51,950 nucleotides of DNA from Campylobacteraceae bacterium (GCA_027035765.1 JALVUD010000005.1:1-51950), one strand, 5' to 3'. Shown: positions 17,576-27,234, counted from the first letter of the stretch. Notes: generated by a model from the sequence alone, not told the origin. Program-made: numbers and translations.

Positions 17576-18462
17576 AAATGGCAATCATCGGAGCAGGGAA
17601 ATGGGGACAGGCACTTCAGCATGCCTACAGCCGCCGGAATGATGTGGTGATTACGTCGAGACATCGGCACGATCTTCCCAACTTTGTTCCCATAGAGGAG
17701 GCGATGCAACGGGAGTATCTGGTCATGGTCATCCCGGCACAGTTTGCCCGTCACTGGATGGAAGAGCACTTCCTCGACCGGGGGCAGAAAGTCCTGGTGG
17801 CCGCCAAAGGGATCGAGATCGCTACGGGGGCCCTGCTCAACGAGGTCTTCGAGGAGTTTCTCCCTGCCGATCGCCTCGCTTTTCTCTCCGGTCCCTCCTT
17901 TGCTGCGGAGGTGATGCGATCTTTGCCTACGGCCCTGGTGGTAAGCTCTCTCAACCGTCAGCTGGCGGAGAGCTATGCCGAGGCGCTGCCCGATTTTATC
18001 AAAGGGTATGTCGATGACGACATCGCCGGAGCCGAAGTGGGAGGCGCCTACAAAAACGTCATCGCTATCGCCGGGGGAATCTGCGACGGTTTGGAGCTGG
18101 GCAACAATGCCCGGGCGGCGATGATCTCCCGGGGATTGGTGGAGATGGCCCGCTTCGGGACGCATTACGGAGCTCGGGCCGAGACTTTCCTCTCGCTGGG
18201 CGGAGCCGGGGATCTCTTTCTCACTGCCAGCAGCCGACTCTCGCGCAACTACCGGGTCGGCCTGGGCTTGGCCGCCGGCAAATCCCGGGAGCAGATCCTG
18301 GAAGAACTTGGCGAAGTGGCGGAGGGGGTCCCTACGGCGGAAGCCCTCCACCGCATCGCCGAAAAAGAGCGTCTCTACCTCCCCATCGCCGCCGAGGTCT
18401 ACGCCATGCTCTACGAGGACAAAGATCCCCGTCAGAGTGTTACCGACCTCCTCAAACGCTGA
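17572..18462 (+). CDS. gpsA: Glycerol-3-phosphate dehydrogenase [NAD(P)+]
   Basis: Cytoplasmic enzyme that reduces dihydroxyacetone phosphate to sn-glycerol-3-phosphate for phospholipid synthesis. The 296-residue product has the N-terminal GAGKWGQAL nucleotide-binding loop, LSGPSFAAEV, the catalytic-lysine segment GGAYKNVIAIAGGICDGL and LSLGGAGDLFLT. It is a little shorter than the E. coli enzyme. It overlaps the RCK gene at ATGA and ends the gatB operon. Confidence 0.95.
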   Translation: MKMAIIGAGKWGQALQHAYSRRNDVVITSRHRHDLPNFVPIEEAMQREYLVMVIPAQFARHWMEEHFLDRGQKVLVAAKGIEIATGALLNEVFEEFLPADRLAFLSGPSFAAEVMRSLPTALVVSSLNRQLAESYAEALPDFIKGYVDDDIAGAEVGGAYKNVIAIAGGICDGLELGNNARAAMISRGLVEMARFGTHYGARAETFLSLGGAGDLFLTASSRLSRNYRVGLGLAAGKSREQILEELGEVAEGVPTAEALHRIAEKERLYLPIAAEVYAMLYEDKDPRQSVTDLLKR

Positions 18463-18489
18463 TCCACCTTCCTTTCACCCCTTTTTCGA

Positions 18490-18495
18490 TAAAAT
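18490..18495 (+). promoter_or_regulatory. Minus-10 box upstream of glyS
   Basis: TAAAAT in the context TTTTTCGATAAAATC, 54 bases before the glyS start; T-tract upstream and no clear -35, as is common in this phylum. Confidence 0.4.
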
Positions 18496-18549
18496 CATAG
18501 CCATAACTCTTCCGGCGCTTGTTTTGCCGGGATTACAAGGATCGAAAAC

Positions 18550-20604
18550 GTGACGACGCAACCGCTCTTGATCGAAATAGGTGTGGAGGAGCTGCCGGCG
18601 ATTCCTCTGCTCAAAATTCTGGACCGGATCGAAAAATCCTGGAGGGAGATCCTCGCCGGGCGACAGCTCGAAAGCGACTTCGACTTCCTCTACACTCCCC
18701 GACGACTCGTCCTGCAGCACCCGGCCATTCCCGTGCGGCAGGCCGACCGGGTAGAGGAGCTGGTGGGGCCGCCGGTGGAGATCGCCGTGCGTGACGGCAA
18801 ACCCACGCCGGCCGGGGAGGGGTTCGCCCGCAAGTGCGGTGTGGCTTTTGAGGAGCTTCAGCGCCTGAAAAAGGGAGAGCGGGAGGTGCTCTACTATCGC
18901 CGGGAGGTTGCGGGACGTCCCACAGAAGAGCTGCTGCCGGAGATGATCCGTGAATGGATCGCCTCCATGAATTTCGGCAAAATGATGCGCTGGGGCGACC
19001 GGCATGATGAGTTTATCCGCCCCGTCCGATGGCTCCAGGTCCGTCTGGGAGATCGCAGCGTCCCCGCCGAACTCTTCGGTGTCGCCTCCGACAAGCTGAC
19101 CTATCTGCACCGTATGGTGAGCTTCGATCCGGTGGAGGTCCCCGATATCGAAAGTTATACGAGCATCCTGGAGGCGGGTAAAGTGATTCTGGATCCTGCC
19201 CGGCGCCGGGAGATGATTCGCGAAGACTTTGCCGCCATCGAAGCCGAGAGCGACCTGCGGATCGAAGAGGACGAAGCGTTGTTGAATGAGGTGGTGGCCA
19301 TCACCGAATACCCCAAGGCCCTGATGGGAAGTTTCGACGAGAAGTTCCTGGAGCTGCCTCCGGAGGTGATCATCACCTCCATGAAGGAGCATCAGCGCTA
19401 CTTCCCGGTCTTCGATGCGGCGGGGAATCTCTCCAACCGTTTCGTCGTCGTCAGCAACGCCGTCACCGACGACTACAGCCAGGTGATCGCCGGCAACGAG
19501 CGGGTCCTGCGGCCCCGGCTGGAGGATGCGCTCTTCTTCTACCGCAACGATCTGAAGCGGGGGCTGACGATCGACGGCCTGGAGAAGATCCAGTTCATTG
19601 ACGGCCTGGGAACCCTGCGGGACAAGGTGGATCGGGAACGCAACATCGCCCTGCGCCTGGCCGGGATCTACATGGACGAGCTGGAGCACGAGACGGGACG
19701 CAGCGCCCTGGAGATCGAGGGGCTGATGGACCGGGCGGTGACGCTGGCCAAGGCGGACCTGCTGACGGAGATGGTCTACGAATTTACGGAGTTGCAGGGG
19801 CTGATGGGATACTACTACGCCAAGGCCCTGGGAGAAGATCCCCTGGTCTGCACCGCTATCAAAGAGCAGTACCGTCCCGAAGGGGAGGGGGCGGAGCTTC
19901 CCAGCACCATCTTCTCCTCGATTCTGGCCATGGCGATCAAACTCGATACCCTGCTGGGGCTCTTCAGCGTCGGACAGATTCCCACGGGTTCACGGGATCC
20001 TTTCGCTCTGCGCCGGGCGGTCAACGGGATCATCCGTATCGTGACCCGTTACGATCTGAGCTTCGACATTCCGGTGGTCCTGGAGCTTCTGGCCGACCAG
20101 TACGCTCCTTTCGAGCAGAAGCGCCTGGAGGAGTTCATTCTGGAGCGGGTCTACAAATCCCTCCGGGCCAACCCCTCCGTCATCACCGCCGTCCTGGCGA
20201 CGGGAGAGCGGGACATCAACGAGCTGGCCAAAAAGGTCGAAGCCCTTACCGAGATCCTGGAGCGCCGGGAATCGCGGGAGCTCTTCACCACTTTCAAGCG
20301 GGTCGCCAATATCTCCGCGGAGGTTGATCTCTCCGGAGATCTGAGTGTCGATCCGGCTCTCTTCCGATCCGAAGAGGAGCGAGAACTCTGGGAGGCGTTT
20401 CAGGAGACACAGAGACGGGAGTATGCCGATTACCGCCAGGAGCTCGAGGCGCTCTTTGCCCTGAAGCCCACACTCGATGCCTTCTTCGATGGGGTCCTGG
20501 TCAATGCCGAGGAGGAGGATCTGCGGCGGAACCGTCAGCACCTGGTCGCTTCCATCTACCGCGCTTTCCTCTCCATCGCCGACCTCAAAGAGATCTCCAT
20601 ATGA
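18550..20604 (+). CDS. glyS: Glycyl-tRNA synthetase beta subunit
   Basis: tRNA-recognition subunit that works with GlyQ. The 684-residue product begins LLIEIGVEELPA, a hallmark of the family, and continues with FNFGKMMRWG-like, KEHQRYFPVFD and GSRDPFALRRAVNGI blocks; length is typical. The start is GTG at 18550, with AAGGA about nine bases upstream. The stop overlaps the era start at ATGA. Separation from glyQ by 17 kb means the two subunits are expressed from different promoters. Confidence 0.97.
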   Translation: MTTQPLLIEIGVEELPAIPLLKILDRIEKSWREILAGRQLESDFDFLYTPRRLVLQHPAIPVRQADRVEELVGPPVEIAVRDGKPTPAGEGFARKCGVAFEELQRLKKGEREVLYYRREVAGRPTEELLPEMIREWIASMNFGKMMRWGDRHDEFIRPVRWLQVRLGDRSVPAELFGVASDKLTYLHRMVSFDPVEVPDIESYTSILEAGKVILDPARRREMIREDFAAIEAESDLRIEEDEALLNEVVAITEYPKALMGSFDEKFLELPPEVIITSMKEHQRYFPVFDAAGNLSNRFVVVSNAVTDDYSQVIAGNERVLRPRLEDALFFYRNDLKRGLTIDGLEKIQFIDGLGTLRDKVDRERNIALRLAGIYMDELEHETGRSALEIEGLMDRAVTLAKADLLTEMVYEFTELQGLMGYYYAKALGEDPLVCTAIKEQYRPEGEGAELPSTIFSSILAMAIKLDTLLGLFSVGQIPTGSRDPFALRRAVNGIIRIVTRYDLSFDIPVVLELLADQYAPFEQKRLEEFILERVYKSLRANPSVITAVLATGERDINELAKKVEALTEILERRESRELFTTFKRVANISAEVDLSGDLSVDPALFRSEEERELWEAFQETQRREYADYRQELEALFALKPTLDAFFDGVLVNAEEEDLRRNRQHLVASIYRAFLSIADLKEISI

Positions 20605-21494
20605 GTTCCCAGCCCATGCGTTCCGGTTTCGTCGCCGTGGTCGGGCGTCCCAACGCCGGAAAAAGTACGCTGCTGAACCATCTGGTGGGCGAGAAGCTGG
20701 CCATGGTCTCCAAAAAGGCCCAGGCGACCCGCAAGCGGATGAACATCATCGTCATGCACGACAATGCCCAGATCATCTTCGTGGATACCCCGGGACTGCA
20801 CGAGAAGGAGAAGCTCCTCAACCAGTTCATGCTCGAAGAGGCCCTCAAAGCCATCGGTGATGCCGATCTGATCCTCTTCATCGCTCCGGTGACCGATTCT
20901 CTGGAGGAGTATGAGCGTTTTCTCCAGCGGATCGAGAAAAAGGGAACGCCCCATATCGTTGTCCTGAGCAAGATCGATCAGGTGAGCAACGAAAAGATCC
21001 TGGCCAAAATCTCCGAATACAGCCGCTATCAGGACCGCTTTTTGGCGCTGATTCCCTATTCGGTCAAGAAGAACGTGGGTCGCCAGCAGCTTCTCGACGA
21101 GATCGTCAAACATCTGCCCGAACACCCCTGGCTCTACGATCCGGAGATCCTCACCACCGAGAACATCCGGGACATCTATCGGGAACTGATTCGCGAAGCG
21201 CTCTTCGAAAAGCTCAGCGAGGAGATCCCCTACGAGAGCGACGTGGTGATCGACCGGGTCGAAGAGGGAGAGGACCTCGACAGGGTCTACGCGACGATCA
21301 TCACCGAAAAGGAGACCCAGAAGCGGATGATCATCGGCAACCGGGGTGAATCGATCCGCCGTCTGGGCGCCCACGCCCGGAAACTCATGGAGGCTTTCGC
21401 CGGGAAAAAGATCTATCTGGATCTGCATGTAGTCGTTCGCAAAGGATGGAGCAAAAACAAAAAGAACCTCGAAGAGATCGGCTATATCTTTTAG
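20601..21494 (+). CDS. era: GTPase Era
   Basis: Ribosome-assembly GTPase that binds the 3' end of 16S rRNA. The 297-residue protein carries G1 GRPNAGKST (about residues 15-23), G3 DTPGLH, G4 SKID and a C-terminal KH domain with RMIIGNRGESIRRLGAHAR (about 235-255). Translation is coupled to glyS through an ATGA overlap. It is followed by about 105 bases of AT-rich DNA before the competence operon. Confidence 0.96.
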   Translation: MSSQPMRSGFVAVVGRPNAGKSTLLNHLVGEKLAMVSKKAQATRKRMNIIVMHDNAQIIFVDTPGLHEKEKLLNQFMLEEALKAIGDADLILFIAPVTDSLEEYERFLQRIEKKGTPHIVVLSKIDQVSNEKILAKISEYSRYQDRFLALIPYSVKKNVGRQQLLDEIVKHLPEHPWLYDPEILTTENIRDIYRELIREALFEKLSEEIPYESDVVIDRVEEGEDLDRVYATIITEKETQKRMIIGNRGESIRRLGAHARKLMEAFAGKKIYLDLHVVVRKGWSKNKKNLEEIGYIF

Positions 21495-21601
21495 CCCTTT
21501 CCGAAAAAAATTAAAGAAAAAAACATAAATGAAGTGTAAATAAGTTGATTTTAATATTATAACATATACAATTGGTTCCGAAGGTCATGGAAGGAAGGGG
21601 T
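21495..21601 (+). promoter_or_regulatory. AT-rich leader of the competence operon, likely promoter
   Basis: This stretch is markedly AT-rich compared with its surroundings. It contains TATAAC (21558-21563) in TATTATAACATATAC, about 40 bases before the first gene, but no clear -35. The ribosome binding site GGAAGGA (21589-21595) fixes the start at 21602. Low base composition could mark a regulated promoter, for example a competence-specific one. Confidence 0.4.
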
Positions 21602-23128
21602 ATGAAGGGAAGCAAGCAAGAAAAAACGTTTCAATCGATCGTAACGATTGACAACTACAACCATCGTGCCTATCTCTATAGAAACGATGCGTTGGGACCC
21701 ATCGACAAACTGCAGTTCAAACGTCAGAACTACTACACAACCTTTATCGCCAACAAAGATCTGATTATCGCTCCTCTCAGTATCAGTCGGAACATCCCGG
21801 ATGAGGATGTCGCCGGCGCGCTGGAGGACAAAGCCTACGACGAGCTGGGTCTGGACCCGGCGACTGAGTACCTTTTCCAGTATCGGGAGATTACCGGTGA
21901 CGGCGAAGGGCGGCAGTTTCAGGTTTTTGTTTTGGAAAAAGGGCGTTATGACGAAGTCTTTGAAGAGCTTCGCAACGAGATCAAATATGTCGATCTCGTC
22001 GTCCCGGCACCGCTGCTTTATCAACCGCTTTACGACAATAACATTCTGGAGAGAAAAAAGGTCCACTGCTTTCTCTACTTTACCCATTACGATACGACAT
22101 TGACCTTTTATCGTGACGGGGAGTACCTCTACAGCAAATCGATCCAGTACACGTTGAAGCATCTCTATGACCGCTATTGCGAGATCGCGGGCAAAACTGT
22201 CGATGAGAAGCAGTTTTTCCGAATCTTCCAGAAAGAGGGGGTCAAGACAACCCATCTGGAGTTTCAGCAGAACCTGACCAGGCTTTTCAACGAGATCTTT
22301 ATCACCATCAATGATATCGTCATCTACACCAAGCGGGCCTACAATGTCGATGTGATCGATCAGATGTATATCGGCAGCGAGCTGGGTCCCATCAGCGGCG
22401 TGGACGAATATGCCCAGAACTATCTGGGACTCTACTCCGGCTCCATGATGTTCGATTTCAAGATCAAAACAGACGAATGGTATGTCGACCAGTACCATCC
22501 GTTGATGGTCCGCGTGGCCCAACAGTATCTGGAAGAGCCGGAAGGGATGGTCAACTTCACCCAGAATCCGAGGCCCCCGGCCTTTCACAAGCGGGCCAGC
22601 GGTCAGTTCATTCTGAGCCTTGTCGCGGCGATCCTCCTGGCATCCGCCTATCCTCTCTACTATCTCGCCGCCTCCTATCTGATCGATCTGAAAAACTATC
22701 AATTGCAGAAAGAGGAGCATCAGCTGGCTGCGGAGGTGGGCAAATACCGGGCGATTCTCGGCAGAAAGAAAGCCGAGATCAAGCAGCTCGATACCCGCAT
22801 CGCTCAGTTGCAAAAAACCTATAAGGCCAAAGAAAACACCCTGATATCTGTCTATGACAAAAAGGTCAACTACCGGCTCAAATCCAACCAGCTGGCCGCC
22901 TTTGCCGACGAGCTCTCCCGTTTCGGTCTCCACAGTGACGAAATGGCCAGCAAGGACGATCAATATGCCATTTCGATCCTGGGTGAAAACGATCGAAACA
23001 TCACCGGGCTGGTCAAGGACGTAACGGAAAAGTATGCGAAGGAGATCAGCCGGATCGATATCGAACGGATCGCGGCAGATAAGAACAGTTCGTTCTATCG
23101 AGGTATTCTGAAGGTGGATCTGAAATGA
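21602..23128 (+). CDS. PilM/PilN-like (GspL-like) assembly platform protein
   Basis: 508-residue inner-membrane protein at the head of the operon. Residues 1-330 form a soluble domain reminiscent of the actin-like PilM/GspL cytoplasmic fold, though I see no intact ATP motif. A single membrane helix follows (about 335-362), then a periplasmic coiled coil and alpha-beta region as in PilN. It is thus best read as a PilM-PilN fusion or GspL analogue that docks the ATPase to the envelope complex. The assignment rests on topology and on the PilO- and PilP-like genes that follow. The chosen ATG has a strong ribosome binding site; earlier starts would lie on top of it. The stop overlaps the next ATG. 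Confidence 0.65.
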   Translation: MKGSKQEKTFQSIVTIDNYNHRAYLYRNDALGPIDKLQFKRQNYYTTFIANKDLIIAPLSISRNIPDEDVAGALEDKAYDELGLDPATEYLFQYREITGDGEGRQFQVFVLEKGRYDEVFEELRNEIKYVDLVVPAPLLYQPLYDNNILERKKVHCFLYFTHYDTTLTFYRDGEYLYSKSIQYTLKHLYDRYCEIAGKTVDEKQFFRIFQKEGVKTTHLEFQQNLTRLFNEIFITINDIVIYTKRAYNVDVIDQMYIGSELGPISGVDEYAQNYLGLYSGSMMFDFKIKTDEWYVDQYHPLMVRVAQQYLEEPEGMVNFTQNPRPPAFHKRASGQFILSLVAAILLASAYPLYYLAASYLIDLKNYQLQKEEHQLAAEVGKYRAILGRKKAEIKQLDTRIAQLQKTYKAKENTLISVYDKKVNYRLKSNQLAAFADELSRFGLHSDEMASKDDQYAISILGENDRNITGLVKDVTEKYAKEISRIDIERIAADKNSSFYRGILKVDLK

Positions 23129-23778
23129 GATATATAGAAGACAAACTCGAAAACCTGGACAGCTATTTTGCCAACAAAAGCGACTCGGAAAAATGGCTGA
23201 TCATCCTGCTCGTAGCGGGGGTGGTGGGTTATATCCTCTACCTCTATCTCTTCCCCTACGCGGAAGACCGCTACAAAACCAGTATGCTCACCCAGAAACG
23301 GCTGCATCAGAAGATTGCCGAAGAGAAGACCTATCTGAGGTCCATCACTGTCAACGGCGATCGGAACTTCTACGTCAAAAAGTTCGACCGGGAGATCGCC
23401 CAGAAAAAACAGGCGATCAAAAACTACGAAAAGCGAATTGCGCTGCTTGACCGGAGTTTCCAGAAACTCTCGGAGGTGCTCTTCAACCGGCACAACTGGG
23501 CGATCTTCCTGGATTCCATCACGGCCAGGGCCCATGCCAACGATGTGGAGATCCTGGAACTGAAAAACCATTACGTCAACGACAAAAAGAGCTTTGGCCA
23601 TGTCCTGGAGATGGATATCAAGTGCCGGGGCAAGTTCCAGAGTATCATGGCGTTTATCAACGATCTGGAACAGAACAAACTGGTAACCGACGTCTACAAG
23701 ACCGACATCCGCCTGGATCCTGAAACCAATACGATCGTGGCGGACCTGAAAGTATCAGTCTGGGGGGTAAACCGATGA
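23125..23778 (+). CDS. PilO-like pilus/transformation assembly protein
   Basis: 217-residue protein with a short cytoplasmic N-terminus, one membrane helix (about 24-44), a long coiled coil (about 55-115) and a C-terminal ferredoxin-like domain. This is the layout of PilO/GspM in the inner-membrane alignment complex of type IV pili. Family sequence is weakly conserved, so the call depends on topology and position between a PilM/N-like and a PilP-like gene. ATGA overlaps on both sides show tight coupling. Confidence 0.65.
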   Translation: MRYIEDKLENLDSYFANKSDSEKWLIILLVAGVVGYILYLYLFPYAEDRYKTSMLTQKRLHQKIAEEKTYLRSITVNGDRNFYVKKFDREIAQKKQAIKNYEKRIALLDRSFQKLSEVLFNRHNWAIFLDSITARAHANDVEILELKNHYVNDKKSFGHVLEMDIKCRGKFQSIMAFINDLEQNKLVTDVYKTDIRLDPETNTIVADLKVSVWGVNR

Positions 23779-24179
23779 AATATCTATGGATAAGCGGTCT
23801 GCTGCTGCTCTATCCGCTCCAGGCGGAGCTGACAGTCCAGAAGATCGATGAGATGGTCGCGAAGATCCAGGGAAAGCGCACGAGCAAGGTCCAGGTCGAT
23901 TTCGAAAAGGTGATTTCGCCCTTTGGTGTCGTCGTCCAGAATGATACCAATACGACCTCGGTGATCAAAACGGTCGAGCAGCAGGTCAATTTCAAACTGA
24001 CTGCCATCATGAACGACCGGGCGCGGATCAACGGTCAGTGGGTGAAACCGGGTGATACGGTTCAGGGCTACAAGGTCGCATCGATCGATGAGAACCGGGT
24101 CGAACTGAAAAAAGGGGACCGGAGTGTGGAGCTTTTCCTTCCCAATCCTGAAAAATCGAAACTATTCCAAATCAAATGA
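23775..24179 (+). CDS. PilP/GspC-like periplasmic protein (CtsR position)
   Basis: 134-residue secreted protein: signal peptide (residues 1-18), linker, and a small beta domain (about 70-130) with the homology-region pattern LTAIMNDRARINGQWVKPGD ... VELKKGDRSVELFL. That pattern is typical of PilP/GspC proteins that link the inner-membrane complex to the secretin. Its place immediately before the secretin gene matches ctsR in Campylobacter jejuni. It overlaps the PilO-like gene at ATGA. Confidence 0.65.
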   Translation: MKYLWISGLLLLYPLQAELTVQKIDEMVAKIQGKRTSKVQVDFEKVISPFGVVVQNDTNTTSVIKTVEQQVNFKLTAIMNDRARINGQWVKPGDTVQGYKVASIDENRVELKKGDRSVELFLPNPEKSKLFQIK

Positions 24180-24190
24180 GGGGTGACAAC

Positions 24191-25696
24191 ATGATGGCTA
24201 AAACAGTGAGAAAAATCCTGATCGGTCTTTTTCTGACAGGGGTCTTCGCGGCAAGCGCGTCGGCAGAGGGGTGCATGGACAAACTCTTCAGCGTTACCAT
24301 GAACAATGAGACGACGATCGGAGAGGCGGTGGACAATCTGGCGGAGACCTGCGGATTGACCGTGATCGTCAAAGACGCCGGCGCCCAGCACCGTTTGAAG
24401 AAAAAGCTCTACTACATGAAGCTGAAAAATGCGTCGCTCAAGAGCTTTCTCGATACGCTGCTCAAAGACAATGACCTGAACTATTCTTTGCGGGGCAACA
24501 AGCTCTCCATCTCCTATCTGGTGACCCGGACCTTCAAAGTCCATTACGTTACAGGCAAGCGAACAGGAAGCAGCAGTGCCAATGTCCAGGTGGCCGGTGG
24601 GGCCAGTACCGATAGCGGAACCACTAGCAGTACAAGCAACGCAGGAGCCGGGTCCAGTATTACGATTGAGACGGATCAGGAGTTCAAGTTCTGGTCTACC
24701 ATCAAAGAGGAGATCCACCACATCCTCAATACGGCGGGTGACGGCAGTGTCCATTTCACCAAAGTCGGCGATGCCTGGATCGGGCCTGACGGGCAGAAGT
24801 GGGAGTATAATCCTCTGGAGCCCGTGATCAACCCCGAAGCAGGGATGATCACCGTCACCGGTACCGCCCGCCAGATCGAAAGGGTGAGCCGCTATATCGC
24901 GACACTTGCCCGTCAGCTCAAGACCCAGGTGATGATCGATGTGCGGATCATCGATGTGAAGATCAACAACAACAAAACCTACGGCATCGACTGGAACAAG
25001 ATCTACAGCACCTCGCTGACTTTTAATACAGGATATAGTGGCAGTTATGGACCCGGGAGTACTCCGGGAACTGGAAGTTTCTCCGCCACTTTTGGTGGTG
25101 ACTTGACCGAGGTGCTCAAATTTCTCAAGACCCAGGGGGATGTGACAATTGTCTCCAGCCCCAGAGTCATGACCCTTAACAACCAGCCGGCGATGATCAG
25201 CGTAGGAAAAGAGATCTACTACAAACTGACCACCACCAACAAAGTGGGTGGCTCCGACACCGCCACCTCACAGGGCGAGGAGATCAAGTCGGTCTTTGCC
25301 GGTATTCTGCTGGACATCACGCCGGAGGTGGACGAGCGGGGGATGATCACTCTGAAAATCAATCCTTCTATTACGAGCATTGCCAATGATGGAAGTGCAG
25401 ATTTGCAGAACGGGATTCGGACTATGCCGCCCGATATGCAGCGCCGCCAGATCGCTGCCGTCATCAAGGTCAAGGACGGAAACCATGCGATTCTCGGAGG
25501 TTTGATTACACGCACCAAAGGGACGACCCAGGAGGGGGTTCCGGTTCTGGAAAATATTCCGGTCCTCGGCTATGCCTTCAAACGTAAGCAGGTCAATGAT
25601 GTCACTGACGAACTGGTCCTCATCATCACCCCCCATATCATCCGGGACAACAAAAACCTCACCCTGAAAGATCTGGGCTACAAAACACTGCGATGA
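24191..25696 (+). CDS. ctsD: MshL/PilQ-type secretin (CtsD-like)
   Basis: Outer-membrane secretin of about 501 residues. It has a signal peptide ending near SASA (residues 1-23) and an N-terminal secretin/TonB-like short domain (about 35-100, NETTIGEAVDNLAETCGLTVIV). A Ser/Thr/Gly-rich linker follows (about 125-155), then an N1-type domain and the C-terminal secretin core with VSSPRVMTLNNQPAMISVG and GGLITRTKGTTQEGVPVLENIPVLGYAFK. The family forms the ring through which pili or DNA pass. ATG 24191 is chosen for its AGGGGTGA site; ATG 24176, overlapping the previous stop, is an alternative. In C. jejuni the homologous gene is required for natural transformation. Confidence 0.88.
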   Translation: MMAKTVRKILIGLFLTGVFAASASAEGCMDKLFSVTMNNETTIGEAVDNLAETCGLTVIVKDAGAQHRLKKKLYYMKLKNASLKSFLDTLLKDNDLNYSLRGNKLSISYLVTRTFKVHYVTGKRTGSSSANVQVAGGASTDSGTTSSTSNAGAGSSITIETDQEFKFWSTIKEEIHHILNTAGDGSVHFTKVGDAWIGPDGQKWEYNPLEPVINPEAGMITVTGTARQIERVSRYIATLARQLKTQVMIDVRIIDVKINNNKTYGIDWNKIYSTSLTFNTGYSGSYGPGSTPGTGSFSATFGGDLTEVLKFLKTQGDVTIVSSPRVMTLNNQPAMISVGKEIYYKLTTTNKVGGSDTATSQGEEIKSVFAGILLDITPEVDERGMITLKINPSITSIANDGSADLQNGIRTMPPDMQRRQIAAVIKVKDGNHAILGGLITRTKGTTQEGVPVLENIPVLGYAFKRKQVNDVTDELVLIITPHIIRDNKNLTLKDLGYKTLR

Positions 25697-26505
25697 CTCA
25701 GCGATACGGGGAGGCGAAAGAGGCATTCGTCGATGAGATAAAAGTCGACGAATATATCGAACTCGAAGGGAGCGTCAAAGCCTACGAGCAGCTGGAGCAC
25801 AGCCTGGACAAATCCCTGAAGATGGTGCTGCTCTTCGGCAAACCTGGGACCGGCAAGACGATGCTGCTCCATCGCCTCTATGCCCGATACAAATACCAGA
25901 AAGATCTCCATTTCATCGAAACCCCCACCGGCAGCCGCCGGGAATTCTACGAAAAGCTCTTTACGATCTTCACCGGGCAGAAGATGCCTCCGCGGAGTAC
26001 GATCAACTTCGAGACCTTCGTCGCCTACGGCAAAAAGATCAAAGGGGAACGGAAGATCGCCATCCTTCTGGACGAAGCCCAGATGTACCCTGCCGAAATG
26101 CTGGAGGAGATCCGGATCCTCTCCGATACCGGCAGTATCAAGTTTGTCATCTCCCTCCACAAGACCGAAGACGAGGATCTGGTGGCCAAAAAACATTTTC
26201 AGTCGCGGATCTGGGAGACTATCGAACTGCGAAACGCCGATCGGACCGAGATCAAGACCTATGTGCACAAACGCTTGTTGCACCACGGCCTGACGGAGAT
26301 CGCCAATCAGCTCGATGATAAGCATTTCAAACTGATCTATCGGACGACAGAAGGGAATCTGAGGGAGTGTAACAAACTGCTCTATACCGCTTTCGAAATC
26401 TCCGAATATTATGACAGGCACAATCCGAAAAAACTTGACTACAGCCGTTTTCCCATGAAAATCCTTGAGATGGCTGCAATCAAAACAGGGATGATCCATG
26501 TATGA
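25693..26505 (+). CDS. ctsP: ExeA/MshM-type AAA ATPase (CtsP-like)
   Basis: 270-residue cytoplasmic ATPase with Walker A GKPGTGKTML (about 51-60) and Walker B IAILLDEAQ (about 118-126), followed by an AAA lid region. It resembles ExeA/GspA and MshM, which help assemble secretins. The position after the secretin gene matches ctsP, a nucleotide-binding protein of the Campylobacter transformation system. It overlaps the secretin stop at ATGA and overlaps the next gene by eight bases. Confidence 0.85.
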   Translation: MTQRYGEAKEAFVDEIKVDEYIELEGSVKAYEQLEHSLDKSLKMVLLFGKPGTGKTMLLHRLYARYKYQKDLHFIETPTGSRREFYEKLFTIFTGQKMPPRSTINFETFVAYGKKIKGERKIAILLDEAQMYPAEMLEEIRILSDTGSIKFVISLHKTEDEDLVAKKHFQSRIWETIELRNADRTEIKTYVHKRLLHHGLTEIANQLDDKHFKLIYRTTEGNLRECNKLLYTAFEISEYYDRHNPKKLDYSRFPMKILEMAAIKTGMIHV

Positions 26506-27208
26506 CATCGATGCTCTGGAACGACAGTGGCTACGCTATCGCAGGAAACGGATATTGAGAGTCGGTGTGATCGCCCTGGGAATCCTCCTCCTGGTGGGGG
26601 CTCCCATCACCTATGCGACATTGAAACATGATGCCGATACCGGCAGCAGGAATTCCGACAAGACAGCGGCAACTGTTCAGACGGGTGAAAAGGCAAGCGC
26701 GGCGGCCAGGAAAGCACCCGCTTCGGGGCGGCCGAAGGCACTGGAGCCGGAGGTCCCTTCGCTGAGCCGGGCGAATGAACAACCCAAAGCTCCCAAAAAG
26801 CATAAAATGCTTATTACGCTCTCAGATCGAAACGGAGAGGCGGTCAGTACGAGCGAAGTGCCGGAAGTACAGAAACGGATTCAGTTCGAAATGACCGATG
26901 CCAAAAACCGAGAGGTTGTGAAGGAGATCGAGTCACGCTTCCCGGAAACCCGTGATTTCGATGACGCGATGTATCTGGCCAAATACTACTACGGCAAGCA
27001 TCAATACAAAAAGGCCGAGACCTGGGCGATGCGGGCTAACGGTATCGACAGTTCCCAAGAGGAGAGCTGGCTCCTCTACGGCAAGGCCAAGGCGAAACAG
27101 GGGCATCGTGCGGAGGCATTGAGGATCCTTCAGGCCTATTACGACCAGAGCGGTTCTCTGCGGGTCAAGATGCTCATCGACAAAATCCGGAAAGGAAAAA
27201 AGTTTTGA
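26498..27208 (+). CDS. Single-pass membrane protein with TPR-like C-terminus (CtsX position)
   Basis: 236-residue protein with a basic cytoplasmic N-terminus, one membrane helix (about 20-38) and an Ala/Pro/Lys-rich periplasmic linker (about 45-100). The C-terminal helical repeat region (about 145-236, DDAMYLAKYYYGKHQYKKAETWAMRANG) resembles tetratricopeptide repeats. It recalls MshN and holds the position of ctsX in Campylobacter. Sequence is poorly conserved, so the name is by position only. Confidence 0.65.
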   Translation: MYDIDALERQWLRYRRKRILRVGVIALGILLLVGAPITYATLKHDADTGSRNSDKTAATVQTGEKASAAARKAPASGRPKALEPEVPSLSRANEQPKAPKKHKMLITLSDRNGEAVSTSEVPEVQKRIQFEMTDAKNREVVKEIESRFPETRDFDDAMYLAKYYYGKHQYKKAETWAMRANGIDSSQEESWLLYGKAKAKQGHRAEALRILQAYYDQSGSLRVKMLIDKIRKGKKF

Positions 27209-27234
27209 GCTTTGCCTGCCGGATAGGATATAAT
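27205..27234 (+). promoter_or_regulatory. Internal promoter before the ATPase gene
   Basis: TTGAGC (27205-27210), an 18-bp spacer and TATAAT (27229-27234) lie in the 62-base gap between the CtsX-position gene and the GspE-type gene. The last two genes of the operon could therefore be expressed separately. Confidence 0.5.
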
